Shown: piece by piece, positions 51,306 through 61,413 of the stretch
Layout of the letters: the number at the start of each line of letters is the position of its first letter
Position numbering within the stretch: the stretch's first letter is position 1
Assembly (NCBI RefSeq): GCF_004375085.3
Contig: NZ_SNAQ03000009.1
Coordinates: 1-64,000, forward strand
From: Lewinella sp. W8
Lineage (GTDB): Bacteria; Bacteroidota; Bacteroidia; Chitinophagales; Saprospiraceae
Reading direction: 5' to 3'
DNA: 64,000 nucleotides
Program-made: the position numbers and the translations under genes
Notes under the pieces: model-generated
Database searches by the model: none
Told to the model about the DNA's origin: nothing
The model's input: the letters and a program-made list of their open reading frames with translations, nothing else

Positions 51306-54300
51306 TTACTGCACCACCATTTTCCGGCTGAGGGAGAAGTCATCTCCCGTGAGCGTATACGTTAGTACACCGGCTGCGCCGAGGGCTGCCCGGTCCAGTA
51401 CGACCTGGTTGGCACCAGCTGCTCCCGCGATCTCGCGGGTCAGCACCAGCTTTCCGGTCATATCCAGCACGGAGAGGCTCACGACCCCGTCCTTGATGAG
51501 CTCGAAGCGGATCGTCGTTTGCTCCCGAACCGGGTTCGGAATGTTTTGGAGAAGACGATTGACCGCAAGTACTTCTTCCGTTCCGACAAAGTTCAGGGCG
51601 AGTCCTACCGTCAGTCCGGCGGTGTTGTATCCCTCGGAGAAGACCATGCCGTCAGATAGCGTAAGGCCATCGCTCAGAAGCATATCAGTCGTTGCCTTCA
51701 CCCGTAAACTCAGCACCGGCGCGCCGTCGCCCAGTCCGGCCTCATTGTTGTAGCTGAAGGCGAAACGTCCACGTTCCAACTGCCGGAGGTTCATCAGGCC
51801 ACCGCCTACCTGGCCGGGGACGACGTCGAGGATTTCCAATCCGTTTTTCGCCTCCAGAGTGGTTTGCAGGCCCACCAGGGAAGAAGCTGCTCCAGCCAGG
51901 AGCGGAATCTCGTAGGTTTCACCCGTTTTCAGCAGTTGGTTGGGGAGCTCCAGATCAACGGCACCCGTGCGGGGGCGGGCGTTGCTGCCGGAGTTGAAGT
52001 TGTTGAAGCCGTTTCCGTTCACGTCACCAATCATGATGGCAATGAAGTCGGCGTCCCTTACGCTGGCGCTCAGGTTATTCTCGTTGACTACCTCGGGGAA
52101 ATTGGTGGCCCAGGGGTTGGTCGGTACGGGGAAAATGAAACTCGCATCGACAAACCGGTAGGCCGAATTCGCCTGGTAGCTGTCGTCGAGCCCAAGAATC
52201 AGTCGACGAATCGAAATGATGTCCTGTACGGAAATTTCCTTATCGTTATTGGCGTCCGCCGCCAGGCGCTGGTAGGGAGAATGCAACTCATCAAGCCCCA
52301 GAATGTAGCGGGTGATCAGCACCAGGTCCAGGGTAGATACCCCCTGGCTGTGGTTGATGTAGCTATCAAAGACGGCGTCAATGGTGTAATCTTCACCAAC
52401 CTGCAGGTTTTCGAAGTTGTACGTTCCGTCTACGCCACTTACGTCAGTGCGGCTTTCCGTAGCACCGGAAAGAAGAAGAGAAACACCGCCAACGGTATTG
52501 CCGTTCTCCGAAATGATGGCACCGGAAATACTGCCCGTAGCGTCGCTTACGCAGGCATTTTCGGCCCGCTGCACCAGCACGAAGGCAGAACAGTAATCAC
52601 CCAGTCCGGTAGGATCGAAGGCATATACCCGAACGGGAACCGTCTGGTCACTGTCGCAGTCCAGAATAATGCCGTCACGACCGGGAGCGGGGGTAAAGCC
52701 GGGCTCTCCCGCCTCGATGGCCGTGTAGATGGAGTAGGTAACGTCTCCCGAGCAGTCGTCAACGGGACTGGCCACGTAATCGGTGGCCCAGATGGCCGCC
52801 ATGCCGGTACCGTCGCCGTTGGGCATCAGGGTGACCGTCAACTGAGGAATACAGATGGGGGTCGGGGCCTTGGCGTCCTCGACGCAAAATTCAATGACCT
52901 CCACGTCATAGTTACCACATCCGTCCGCTCCCTGAATGCGAATCGCGTGGGTGCCAACGGGTACATTTTCCAGCAGGACGGTAAAGTCGCCCTCGTCGTT
53001 ATCCGAGAACTCTGTGTCCAGGAGGAAGCGGCTGCGTACGAATTCAAGGCCGTCGTAGTCCTGGTCCAGTTCAATCCGGGCGCGCACCTGATCGGGGGCC
53101 GTACAGTCGTCGGTCAGCTCAAACTGCAGCGTGACGTCTCCGGTACAGTTGATGCTCAGTGCTTCGAAGCATTCTTCCAGATCGCTCGTCACGATTTGTG
53201 GCGGCACCTCGTCGAATATGCGAACGAACTGGACGTAATCGAAAGCTCCCCGGCTAAAGTCCGTGCCGTAGGGATTGTTGTCGATGTTGTCGTCGCCGTT
53301 GTTGTCGTTCGTGCCGTCGTTGTCGTCGCCGTCGTCCAGTAAGCGGCGGAAGCCGTTGTTCAGACGGTTATTGTCGTTGTCCAGGTAGGCAATGTCATCA
53401 CCCCGCTTGTAAATGTCCTGGGGGTCGATATACAGGAAGGTCCGCTCGTAGATATTGTTGTCCTGGTCATAATCCCGGGGGATCAGGTAGGGCTGCCCGA
53501 AGGTATTGTACTCACACCAGTTGATCACCCGGTGGGTGATTTCCAGTTTGTAGCACTCGTCGACCTGGCTCTGGAAGGTATCTACGGTAATTTCTGCCGT
53601 AATCAGGTCACAATCGCTTTCGATGACCTCAATCTGTCCGACCGAAGGCTCCATCCGGCAGATGACGTCTTCATCTCCGGGGAAGATGATGGTGTATTCG
53701 TGCACACCGATTACGTCAATAATCTGGGAACAGGGCTCCACGTTGGTCAGTCCCTGCCCGTCCACAACCCGGAAGGTCCGCGTGATTTGTCCAACGCCAC
53801 AGCTGTTGACGTCGCCGTGCACGAACTGTAGCACGTTCACTTCACAGTTGTCCAGTCCGGTGGGCGTACCGAAGGCCGCGTTGAGCTCTTCGTTAGAAGC
53901 TTCGGTAATGTCGGCCGGCAGCGTCTCGGTGTACTGGCTACAGGTAATGGTCACCGGTGCCGGAGCCAGACAGGTGGGCCGTAGCTTGTCTTCTACCAGA
54001 ATGGAGAGCCAACAGTAATTGACGTTACCCTCTTCGTCTTCGGCCCGGAGACCGACGAGTACGTCGCCAAGGTCTTCACAGGTCAGCCGCAGTTCCGGAC
54101 CATAGGTGGCGCCGGGCAGCAACTGGTAGGTTCCGTCCTCGAGTTGACGCACCCGTCCGATGCTGAGGGAAACGTCCGAACAGTCGTCGGTGGTTCCCCC
54201 GTCGATCATTTCCGGCGTAATGACCGCCGATCCGGTCAGGGTTCCGTCGGGAGCCGAACCGGAGGTCAGGGTTACGTTCAGGCCATCTTCACAACGGGCG

Positions 54301-55736
54301 ACGGGCGCCGTACGGTCAACGATGGTGATGTCTACGTCGGTAGATTCGAAATTGCCACACTCGTCGGTGTAGGTATAACGAATGATGTGATCCCCGGCGG
54401 GGAAAGGCCCTCCGATTTCCGGAGCAATGTCGTTCAGGTTGAGGTTGAAGGTGCCGATGGGGGCTCCGTCAAGGTCACCAAAGGGGTAAACGTCCGCTTT
54501 GAGACTGATGTCGTCGGAGCAGGCGTCGGTCAGCGTAATGGAGGGCTGATCCAGGCGGATGTACGCGCCGCAGACGTTGCCGGCATTGGTTTGAAACACG
54601 AGTGGGCCGTCGTCAACGATACCGTCAAAGTTCCGGTCCTGGGTGGGTGCCGTAAAGGTAGGAGCGGTAAAGTCGCCTACCTTAACCGTTTGCGTAACGG
54701 TTTCTACTTCGTTGGGGTTACACCAGTCAATGATGGTGTAGGTACGCACGATCTTCCAGCTCTGGTCGCAGGTGAAGAGCGGTGCGCTGTCTTCGTAGGT
54801 CAGACCGATGTTACACAGGTCCGAGCCATCGCCAATGACGAGGGGGATATTGGTACCGTCCGGTCCGGGGATGAAGGGCAGATCGTCCTCGCTGGGGGCG
54901 GGAATTTCTCCGGGATTCAGTCCGGCAGCCCGGGGATCGGTACATTCGATCGCTACGGAAGCGGGGACGTTATCCGTGTTGACGTCGGCCAGGCTGGGGC
55001 GCAGGAAGACGATGTCGTAGCTGGCTACGGCGGGGTCGTTTGCCTCTCCCGGAGCATTCTGGCAGGCACCGTCGGTGGCCGTAAAGGTCCGTGTCAGAAT
55101 GACGTCGTTGCATTCCGGCGATTCGGGGTCGGTGGTCAGGATATCGTTAACGCAGATTTCAACTTCCTCGGAACAGTTATCCGTAACTACCGGGAGCCCG
55201 CCGCCAGCGAGCAGCCGGTCTTCAAGTGCGGGGTTAAGGGTCCCGGGCAGGACCGTATTGGTGCGCGTATTGTAGCGGTAGCAACGGCTGATCTCGTTGT
55301 CCAGCATCGTAATACTGACGTCCGCCAGGTCAAAGCAGTAGAGGGGGCCTTCCGGAGCTTCCGGAAGCTCCGTGATAATCGGAGAGGTTTTGTCTTCGGC
55401 GTTAATGGTCGCCCAGGCCGTAGTAAAGCCTAACACCAATTCATTGGCGGTGATGCGAACGAGGAAAGTGCCACAACCATCCAGAACGTTTCCGTTCTCT
55501 TCGTTTCCATCCTCAACCACTACGGTAAAGGCGGAAAACGGCACATCGATTCCGTCACCATCTTCGTCAAAATCACCCGTTAACAACTCTTCTGGAATAA
55601 TGAGTGCCTGACAGTTATCGTTAAGGGTAACGTTCAACTCGGCGACAACGGCGAGGTTAACCGTGCCCTGAGCAAATGCCAGCTGGGTGAATAAAAACGC
55701 CAACGCAAGAAAACAACAGCGTAGGACTAATTTCAT
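51306..55736 (-). CDS. T9SS-exported dockerin-bearing Ig-like/HYR-type protein (1476 aa)
   Basis: Start at the ATG at 55734-55736, giving signal peptide MKLVLRCCFLALAFLFTQLAFAQ. Most of the chain (about 25-1060) is a series of Ig-like/HYR-type beta domains with paired cysteines (for example TCLAPAPVTITCSQ). A SdrD/CnaB-like domain follows (SISGAIISENGNTVGGVS, about 1065-1115). Next is a dockerin-type region (about 1120-1185): a degenerate loop and helix (STLDLVLITRYILGL), then a canonical calcium loop and helix (ADANNDKEISVQDII, Asp at 1, Asn 3, Asp 5, Asp 12). A GDVNGNG motif closes it. Residues ~1395-1476 are a T9SS type A sorting domain (NIPNPVREQTTIRF). It may dock onto the neighbouring cohesin proteins; this is inference. 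Confidence 0.9.
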   Translation of the reverse strand: MKLVLRCCFLALAFLFTQLAFAQGTVNLAVVAELNVTLNDNCQALIIPEELLTGDFDEDGDGIDVPFSAFTVVVEDGNEENGNVLDGCGTFLVRITANELVLGFTTAWATINAEDKTSPIITELPEAPEGPLYCFDLADVSITMLDNEISRCYRYNTRTNTVLPGTLNPALEDRLLAGGGLPVVTDNCSEEVEICVNDILTTDPESPECNDVILTRTFTATDGACQNAPGEANDPAVASYDIVFLRPSLADVNTDNVPASVAIECTDPRAAGLNPGEIPAPSEDDLPFIPGPDGTNIPLVIGDGSDLCNIGLTYEDSAPLFTCDQSWKIVRTYTIIDWCNPNEVETVTQTVKVGDFTAPTFTAPTQDRNFDGIVDDGPLVFQTNAGNVCGAYIRLDQPSITLTDACSDDISLKADVYPFGDLDGAPIGTFNLNLNDIAPEIGGPFPAGDHIIRYTYTDECGNFESTDVDITIVDRTAPVARCEDGLNVTLTSGSAPDGTLTGSAVITPEMIDGGTTDDCSDVSLSIGRVRQLEDGTYQLLPGATYGPELRLTCEDLGDVLVGLRAEDEEGNVNYCWLSILVEDKLRPTCLAPAPVTITCSQYTETLPADITEASNEELNAAFGTPTGLDNCEVNVLQFVHGDVNSCGVGQITRTFRVVDGQGLTNVEPCSQIIDVIGVHEYTIIFPGDEDVICRMEPSVGQIEVIESDCDLITAEITVDTFQSQVDECYKLEITHRVINWCEYNTFGQPYLIPRDYDQDNNIYERTFLYIDPQDIYKRGDDIAYLDNDNNRLNNGFRRLLDDGDDNDGTNDNNGDDNIDNNPYGTDFSRGAFDYVQFVRIFDEVPPQIVTSDLEECFEALSINCTGDVTLQFELTDDCTAPDQVRARIELDQDYDGLEFVRSRFLLDTEFSDNDEGDFTVLLENVPVGTHAIRIQGADGCGNYDVEVIEFCVEDAKAPTPICIPQLTVTLMPNGDGTGMAAIWATDYVASPVDDCSGDVTYSIYTAIEAGEPGFTPAPGRDGIILDCDSDQTVPVRVYAFDPTGLGDYCSAFVLVQRAENACVSDATGSISGAIISENGNTVGGVSLLLSGATESRTDVSGVDGTYNFENLQVGEDYTIDAVFDSYINHSQGVSTLDLVLITRYILGLDELHSPYQRLAADANNDKEISVQDIISIRRLILGLDDSYQANSAYRFVDASFIFPVPTNPWATNFPEVVNENNLSASVRDADFIAIMIGDVNGNGFNNFNSGSNARPRTGAVDLELPNQLLKTGETYEIPLLAGAASSLVGLQTTLEAKNGLEILDVVPGQVGGGLMNLRQLERGRFAFSYNNEAGLGDGAPVLSLRVKATTDMLLSDGLTLSDGMVFSEGYNTAGLTVGLALNFVGTEEVLAVNRLLQNIPNPVREQTTIRFELIKDGVVSLSVLDMTGKLVLTREIAGAAGANQVVLDRAALGAAGVLTYTLTGDDFSLSRKMVVQ

Positions 55737-55862
55737 AAGATTACGATTCTTGAGATTACAAAAAGCTACAAGTGAACTCACCCCTTTTCTCAAAGCTTTT
55801 GCCCGATCAATAGATCGAACGAGTAGTTAGTCGGTCGGTTTATGCCAGGGTGACATTCCAAA

Positions 55863-55870
55863 CAAAGGTA
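55863..55870 (-). promoter_or_regulatory. -7 box upstream of the dockerin gene
   Basis: TACCTTTG on the minus strand, exact TAnnTTTG match; leader of about 120 bases to the chosen ATG. Apart from this the 55737-56123 gap shows a TCGATCTATTGATCG-type palindrome (about 55805-55818) and nothing else clear. Confidence 0.5.
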
Positions 55871-56123
55871 ATAACCTCATGGGAAAATTCGCAGACTTTA
55901 ACGCCAGTAAGGTTAAAGGGCCGTGAATTGGCGGTTTTTCGTGCCGTTGAGAAGCCCCCATCACCCGCACCTTTCCCTGGGTAAATCCGGACGTTCAGGA
56001 GACTTCCCTCAACTCGACTTTCCGTAAATCGCCATCAGCACGCAAAGCAAATGCACCAACTCCAGTGGGGTCATTTAGCGCATTTTTGCGAAATTTCGCC
56101 GCGTACTGGTTATTTTGGCCGCA

Positions 56124-57602
56124 ATGAAGGCAAAAACCGCCAACGAGAAAATCATTTTTGGCCTGAAGGTCAAACAACTTCGGCAGCAGCTGGGGCTTTC
56201 CTTTGCGGAGCTCTCCAAGGCTACGGGGATGTCGCTGTCCTACCTGAACGAAATCGAAAAGGGGAAAAAATTCCCCAAGGAAGATAAGGTGGTCAACCTG
56301 GCAAAAGCCCTGGGCACCACGGTAAAGGACCTGACGAGTGACGAACTGGGCCGAAACCTGGCACCGGTTACCCAACTGCTGCAATCCAATTTCCTCAACG
56401 AACTCCCGCTCGAACTCTTTGGCATTGAACTTAGCAAAGTTGCCGAGATCATAGCCCAGGCCCCCATGCGGGTAGGCGCCTTCATTTCCACCCTCCTGGA
56501 GCTTTCCCGCTCGTACGCGTTACGGGAAGAAAACTTCTATTTCGCGGCCCTCCGCTCCTACCTGGAACTTAATGACAATTATTTCCCGGAACTCGAAGCC
56601 GCCGTAGAAAATTTCGCCCATCACCATAAGCTCCCTTCCCTGCGGCCCCTCCCGCCCCGGATGCTGGCTCAGCTACTAGAGGAAGAGTACGGGTACGACA
56701 TTGTCCCTCACGGTCTGGATGACCATCCAGAATTGGCGCATCTGCGGTCCGTTTACCTTCCTGGAAAACAACAGCTCCTGCTCAATGGCGCCCTGACCCC
56801 CGTACAACGGAGCTTCCAATTTGGCAAGGAACTCGCCTTCAACTACCTCAAGCTCAAGGAACGGGCCAACACCAGTAGCCTGCAGCGCAGCCGGGTGTTT
56901 GAGGAAGTACTCAACCACAGTAAGGCCACCTACTTCAGCGTAGCCCTGCACATCCCCCGGGATCCGTTCGTGAACGCACTACGGGAATTTTTTGGCCGCC
57001 CCACCTGGGACGCCAACGCCTTCCAGGCCATCATGCAACGCTTCAACGCCACGCCGGAAATGTTCTATCACCGGCTGACCAACGTTATCCCGACCTTCTT
57101 TGGCATCAAACAACTCTTTTTCCTGCGCTTTCTCCACGAGCGGGAAAACGACACCTTTGCCATCGACAAGGAGCTTCACCTGCAACGGCGGCACCACCCC
57201 CACGAAAACGGACTCTTTGAACACTACTGCCGACGCTGGATCAGCATCAGCCTGCTGCGGGACCTGCCGGAAGCCCAGGAAGAAGCTACGCTGATTGACA
57301 TCCAGAAAAGCCACTACTTCGACACGGAGGATGAGTACCTCTGTCTGACCCTCGCCCGGACAAATTATCCTTCCCCCAACGAAAACGTCAGCGTCACGCT
57401 GGGACTTCTCCTCAATGAAGACGTGCGACGGGAAATCAACTGGGCCGACGATCCGTCCATTCCCTTCCGGGAAGTGAACACCACCTGTGAACGCTGCCCC
57501 ATTGAAGATTGTAAGGTACGGGCCGCCGAACCGGTCATCGTCAACCGGCGAAACAAATACCGGGACATGAAGGCCGCCCTGAAGAAGCTCGAATCCGAGT
57601 AG
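56124..57602 (+). CDS. XRE-family regulator with large C-terminal domain (ScfR/RamB-like)
   Basis: A 492-residue protein from the ATG at 56124. Residues ~8-70 form an XRE helix-turn-helix (LRQQLGLSFAELSKATGMSLSYLNEIEKGKKFP). The middle part resembles ImmA/IrrE-like domains without a visible HExxH. The C-terminus carries a cysteine cluster (NTTCERCPIEDCKVRAAEP), as in the short-chain-acyl regulators of the RamB/ScfR type. Effector unknown; the cysteines could hold zinc or an Fe-S cluster. It is divergent from the dockerin gene and could regulate it or its neighbours. Confidence 0.8.
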   Translation: MKAKTANEKIIFGLKVKQLRQQLGLSFAELSKATGMSLSYLNEIEKGKKFPKEDKVVNLAKALGTTVKDLTSDELGRNLAPVTQLLQSNFLNELPLELFGIELSKVAEIIAQAPMRVGAFISTLLELSRSYALREENFYFAALRSYLELNDNYFPELEAAVENFAHHHKLPSLRPLPPRMLAQLLEEEYGYDIVPHGLDDHPELAHLRSVYLPGKQQLLLNGALTPVQRSFQFGKELAFNYLKLKERANTSSLQRSRVFEEVLNHSKATYFSVALHIPRDPFVNALREFFGRPTWDANAFQAIMQRFNATPEMFYHRLTNVIPTFFGIKQLFFLRFLHERENDTFAIDKELHLQRRHHPHENGLFEHYCRRWISISLLRDLPEAQEEATLIDIQKSHYFDTEDEYLCLTLARTNYPSPNENVSVTLGLLLNEDVRREINWADDPSIPFREVNTTCERCPIEDCKVRAAEPVIVNRRNKYRDMKAALKKLESE

Positions 57603-57666
57603 TTTTTAGCCCGAACGACCGGCAAACCTGCCGCAAGCGTGTCGCTTGGCAACACGGAACATAAGC

Positions 57667-60597
57667 TTACTTTTTAACCACCACCTTACGCACACCGCTA
57701 CGCCCGTCTGCGGTGAGGAGACGAACGAAGTACAGACCCGCAGGCAGTGCGTCCACCCGGAAAGCTATCCGGTCAGTCTCCCCTCCCGGAAGAAAATTCA
57801 GTAGCCGTCCGTCCGGCGCGTAGAGATAACATTCCGGACGGAGAAGGTCGTGCCGCCAACTGACCGTGAGCTGGTCAACGGCGGGATTGGGGCCCAAAGA
57901 CCAACTGGAGGGATTCAGCGCAAGGTCACGGGTAAAGGTGCAGTCGTCCATGAAGCGGAAAAGGCGAAACTCTCCCACGGCTTCGTCGCACTGACTGGCC
58001 ACTTCCACTTCGTAGGCCGCGCATAAGTTAAGGCCCGCAATGACCACCTGGTTGGTGCTCACGCTTAGCTCCGTCCAGGCGTCGGTGGTTCCACGCAGCC
58101 GGTAGCGGGCCACGTATTCACTTCCGGGTGCCGCGGAGGCTGACCAGACCAGGGTGGTAGTACCGTTGTCTTCGTCGAAACTTGCCGTCAGGTTTCGGGG
58201 GGGTGGGCACCCATCCACGGCCCCTACCCGAATACAGTAATCTTCAATTTCTCCTTCCCCGGAAATATTCGGGCAGGCACCTCCCCTAATGGTGGGGTAC
58301 TGCATGACGATTCGCATCCGCGTCAGGCCCGGGTCCGCGTTCTGCGGAACGACGATCTCTTGTTCAAAGGAGCCTCCGAGGGGATTGTTCCCCTCCGCCG
58401 CGACTTCGTTGGAACTGAAAAATCCGTCCTGGTTCCAGTCCACGTACACCCGGAAAGCCTCCGATTCCTCATTTTCGGAAAAGCCCGGGGTGACGGTAAT
58501 CGGGTACACCCCTCCGGGTACCAGCAACTGCGAGGATCGCTCCCCGAAATCACCGTAGCCGTTGCCGTTGGCTCCACTGTTGTTGTTGAACAAGTTGGCC
58601 AGATTGACGGACTGAATCCACTCCCGGTTGTTGTCAAAAGGTACGGGCTGGCAGTAGTCCTCTTCGACGCAGGCACCACAGCCGGTGGACAGTAGCTGCT
58701 GCCGATCGCCAAACGCCAACACGGTGGTGTCACAGTCGGTACTGAACTCTAGTTCGTATTCCGTGCAGGCCTCCAGGCCGGAAATGATCAGGATGGACTG
58801 CGTGGTAATACTCGTATCCCACACCATGGTGCCGACGGGTCGGTAGCGCACGCGATAGCGGCGGGCCGCCAGCAGATCCGTCCAGCTGGCAAAAAACCGC
58901 TGGTCGGACAAAGCCTCCACCCGAAAATCTTCGGGGATCACGCAACACCCGTCGGTGGAAGCGGTGATAATTTCCGTGGCGACCTCATCTTGTTCGCAGG
59001 CCCCGAGGAGCTGTACGTCATAGGAGGTACAGGTGGGTAATTCTTCGATTAGGAAGGGAGCCGTGGCGTTGGCCACGGAAGTCCAGTCTTCCGTCCCCGT
59101 CAGGCGGTACCGTAGGGTGATGGGCTCCACGTCTTCAATCGCACGCCAATCAATTACTAACCCATTGGGCGAATCCGTAACGGGTTGTACGGTAAAGCTG
59201 GTGGGCGGCAGGCAATCGTCGCAGCGGCTCATCATTTCGGTCATGGCAGCTCCCAGGTCAAGTACTCCCTCCGTGACGGTCAGCCCCGCCAGATCAGCGT
59301 TCTGTCGGGTAGTGGATAGGATAACCTCCCGTACAAACAGGGCCGCAGCGGGAGGGTCAGCACGAAGCAGTTGCTGAAAGCGATCGCAGGGCGCGGAAAA
59401 GAGCAGGCCAGCGGCCCCGGTGACCATGGGCGTGGCGAAAGAGGTGCCCGTTTCGTTGCCGTAGGTGTTTCCGTACTGTAGGGAGAACACGTCCCGCCCG
59501 TAGGCCGACAGATCGATGGATACCGCACCGAAGGCCGAACCATTTTCCCGTTCGTCGAAGGTCGTCACGCTGGATACTCCGATCAGGTATTCGGAGGGAC
59601 AGGTGGTGGGCAAATCACCCTCTACCTCCACGTCCAGGTTAATGTTGGCCGCTGCCCCCATATTCAAAATCCCCCTCCGTCCGAGAGAATCGTAGAGCGC
59701 ACACCAGATCGGACTTTCGTCGGCCTGTCCCCGGTTACGCCCCCAGCTGGCGTTGGTGGCCACCACGTAGGCTCCGGCCGTTCCTCCGCTGGCGTCATAA
59801 TCTTTCCGGGCGTCCAGGGCATAGCTGTAGGCTTCCACCACCTCGCTTTCCGAGGAATTGAAGTTGTTCCGTACCTGCATCACCTTTACCGTCCAGTTGA
59901 TGCCCGCAATGCCAATGGAATTATCCCCGCGGGCACCAATGATGCCCGATACGGCACTGCCGTGGCTGTCTCCTCCCGCATCGACGTTGTTATTGTTGTT
60001 GGCCGTGTTCCAGCCAAAGACGTCGTCGGCATAACCATTGTTGTCGTCATCCATTCCGTTGCCCGGAATTTCGTCGCGGTTGATCCAGGTGTTGTCCACC
60101 AAATCTTCGTGGTCCAGGTCAATACCCGCATCAATCACGCAAATGACGATGGTGTCTCCGGCTCCGGTCAGCCCTCCCGTCGTGGTATCCCAGGCAAGTT
60201 CCGCGGCAATGTCGGCACCGGTAACGCCGCCGATCTGGCCGACGTTCCGGAAGTACCATTGATCATTATAACGCTGATCGTTGGGGCGGCGGCGCATCTC
60301 GACCAGATGATTCAACTGCACGTTGACTACCCCCGCGTCGCGCCAGTAGCGCTCCCGGAGGTGGCGCTCCCCGAACCGATCGTGGTCGAAGTACACCAAA
60401 TACGTATTCATCGTCCGGCCAAGGAGCCGCCAGTCGTCAATTTCGGGATGCTGTACGATCCAGGTTTTGCCGTCTACGTCCGGTGAGAACTGGACGATGA
60501 GCTCTCCCTGGCGATAGTCCAGCTGTTGAGCCGTCAGGGCAGGTGCGGTGAAGAGGAGAAGTAAGAAACCGAGAGCGACCGATAGACGCAAATACAT
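57667..60597 (-). CDS. T9SS-exported subtilisin-like (S8) protease
   Basis: A 976-residue secreted protease. Signal peptide 1-23; an N-terminal prodomain-like region (to ~110); S8 domain with Asp156 (VIDAGIDLDHED), His212 (GDSHGSAVSG) and Ser386 (GTSFATPMVTGAAGL). Two fibronectin-type regions follow, then a GEVED domain (about 660-800: YGDFGERSSQ, RVYVDWNQDGFF, GEIEDYCIRV), another fibronectin-type domain, and a T9SS type A sorting domain (SLGPNPAVDQLTVSW ... LYAPDGRLL ... GLYFVRLLTADGRS). All catalytic residues are present. Target proteins unknown. Confidence 0.93.
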   Translation of the reverse strand: MYLRLSVALGFLLLLFTAPALTAQQLDYRQGELIVQFSPDVDGKTWIVQHPEIDDWRLLGRTMNTYLVYFDHDRFGERHLRERYWRDAGVVNVQLNHLVEMRRRPNDQRYNDQWYFRNVGQIGGVTGADIAAELAWDTTTGGLTGAGDTIVICVIDAGIDLDHEDLVDNTWINRDEIPGNGMDDDNNGYADDVFGWNTANNNNNVDAGGDSHGSAVSGIIGARGDNSIGIAGINWTVKVMQVRNNFNSSESEVVEAYSYALDARKDYDASGGTAGAYVVATNASWGRNRGQADESPIWCALYDSLGRRGILNMGAAANINLDVEVEGDLPTTCPSEYLIGVSSVTTFDERENGSAFGAVSIDLSAYGRDVFSLQYGNTYGNETGTSFATPMVTGAAGLLFSAPCDRFQQLLRADPPAAALFVREVILSTTRQNADLAGLTVTEGVLDLGAAMTEMMSRCDDCLPPTSFTVQPVTDSPNGLVIDWRAIEDVEPITLRYRLTGTEDWTSVANATAPFLIEELPTCTSYDVQLLGACEQDEVATEIITASTDGCCVIPEDFRVEALSDQRFFASWTDLLAARRYRVRYRPVGTMVWDTSITTQSILIISGLEACTEYELEFSTDCDTTVLAFGDRQQLLSTGCGACVEEDYCQPVPFDNNREWIQSVNLANLFNNNSGANGNGYGDFGERSSQLLVPGGVYPITVTPGFSENEESEAFRVYVDWNQDGFFSSNEVAAEGNNPLGGSFEQEIVVPQNADPGLTRMRIVMQYPTIRGGACPNISGEGEIEDYCIRVGAVDGCPPPRNLTASFDEDNGTTTLVWSASAAPGSEYVARYRLRGTTDAWTELSVSTNQVVIAGLNLCAAYEVEVASQCDEAVGEFRLFRFMDDCTFTRDLALNPSSWSLGPNPAVDQLTVSWRHDLLRPECYLYAPDGRLLNFLPGGETDRIAFRVDALPAGLYFVRLLTADGRSGVRKVVVKK

Positions 60598-60766
60598 GAG
60601 GGAAGAGTTAATAACGGTTCATGGAACGCTGGTGACCGGAAAGACAAATACTTGTACACCATCTGCGGCGCACTTTGTCACTTGGCGTCGTGGAAAAGTA
60701 AGACAATTGAGGACAATTCCCACCATGGATTACCGCTTGTGTCCTGATTATGACTCGGAAACCTCA

Positions 60767-61156
60767 TCAGTCTTTGGGCCTTCGCGTAACCCGGTAGGGG
60801 GTGGTTTCGTCCAGAAGAACGGCTTCGTGGATGACTTCGATCATTTCTTCGCGGGGAAAATCCGCCAGTTGGTAAACTTCGATACCCGCCACCTGTACTC
60901 TCTCCCGATGATCCAGCACCCCCTGGTGATTGGACAACTCCTTACCCCGGACGAAGGCAAATTCAATACCCTCATTTTTGATGGGGTTCAGGTAACAGAT
61001 CCAGGTGCGGCCGTAATAGAAGGGAATCTTGTACCGAATTTTTGCCTCCAGATGAAATTCCTCCGTCAGCAATTCATGCAGGTACCGCAAAATCTTGCGC
61101 TGGGCCCCGTCGAACCGATAAATGAAATTGTCCACCTGTTCCATGGGCGCAAACAT
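60767..61156 (-). CDS. DUF1801-like protein
   Basis: Start placed at the ATG at 61154-61156 (MFAPMEQVDNFIYRF); the longer frame adds an unlikely leader. About 129 residues with a YdhG/YjbR-like pattern: KIPFYYGRTWICYLNPIKN and IEFAFVRGKEL. Iron-chaperone or frataxin-like roles are suggested for relatives, without proof. No operon neighbours. Confidence 0.7.
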   Translation of the reverse strand: MFAPMEQVDNFIYRFDGAQRKILRYLHELLTEEFHLEAKIRYKIPFYYGRTWICYLNPIKNEGIEFAFVRGKELSNHQGVLDHRERVQVAGIEVYQLADFPREEMIEVIHEAVLLDETTPYRVTRRPKD

Positions 61157-61413
61157 TTTTACCGTGAGGATGGCCCCCTGGCGACACTCAAAGGACCTCA
61201 ATATCTGTGATTTTTCGGACGCTTCGAGAACGCAATCAATCGTTTGGTTTGTTCTCGATAATCCTTTGATGGCCATCTACCCCCTAACCTCAAATCGTTT
61301 AGGATTACCCGAAAATACTACGGCCGCCGGAAGAAAGCTTGCACCGGTACCGGCTGAGCCGAGTATTCCGTTTCACTTCACACCCCGTGCAAAAAAATAC
61401 CGCGGGGAATCCC

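Noticed and set aside
51864-55433. Long plus-strand frames opposite the dockerin protein gene
   Set aside because: Antisense shadows of repetitive, Asp/Gly-rich coding DNA; no start signals or recognisable domains.
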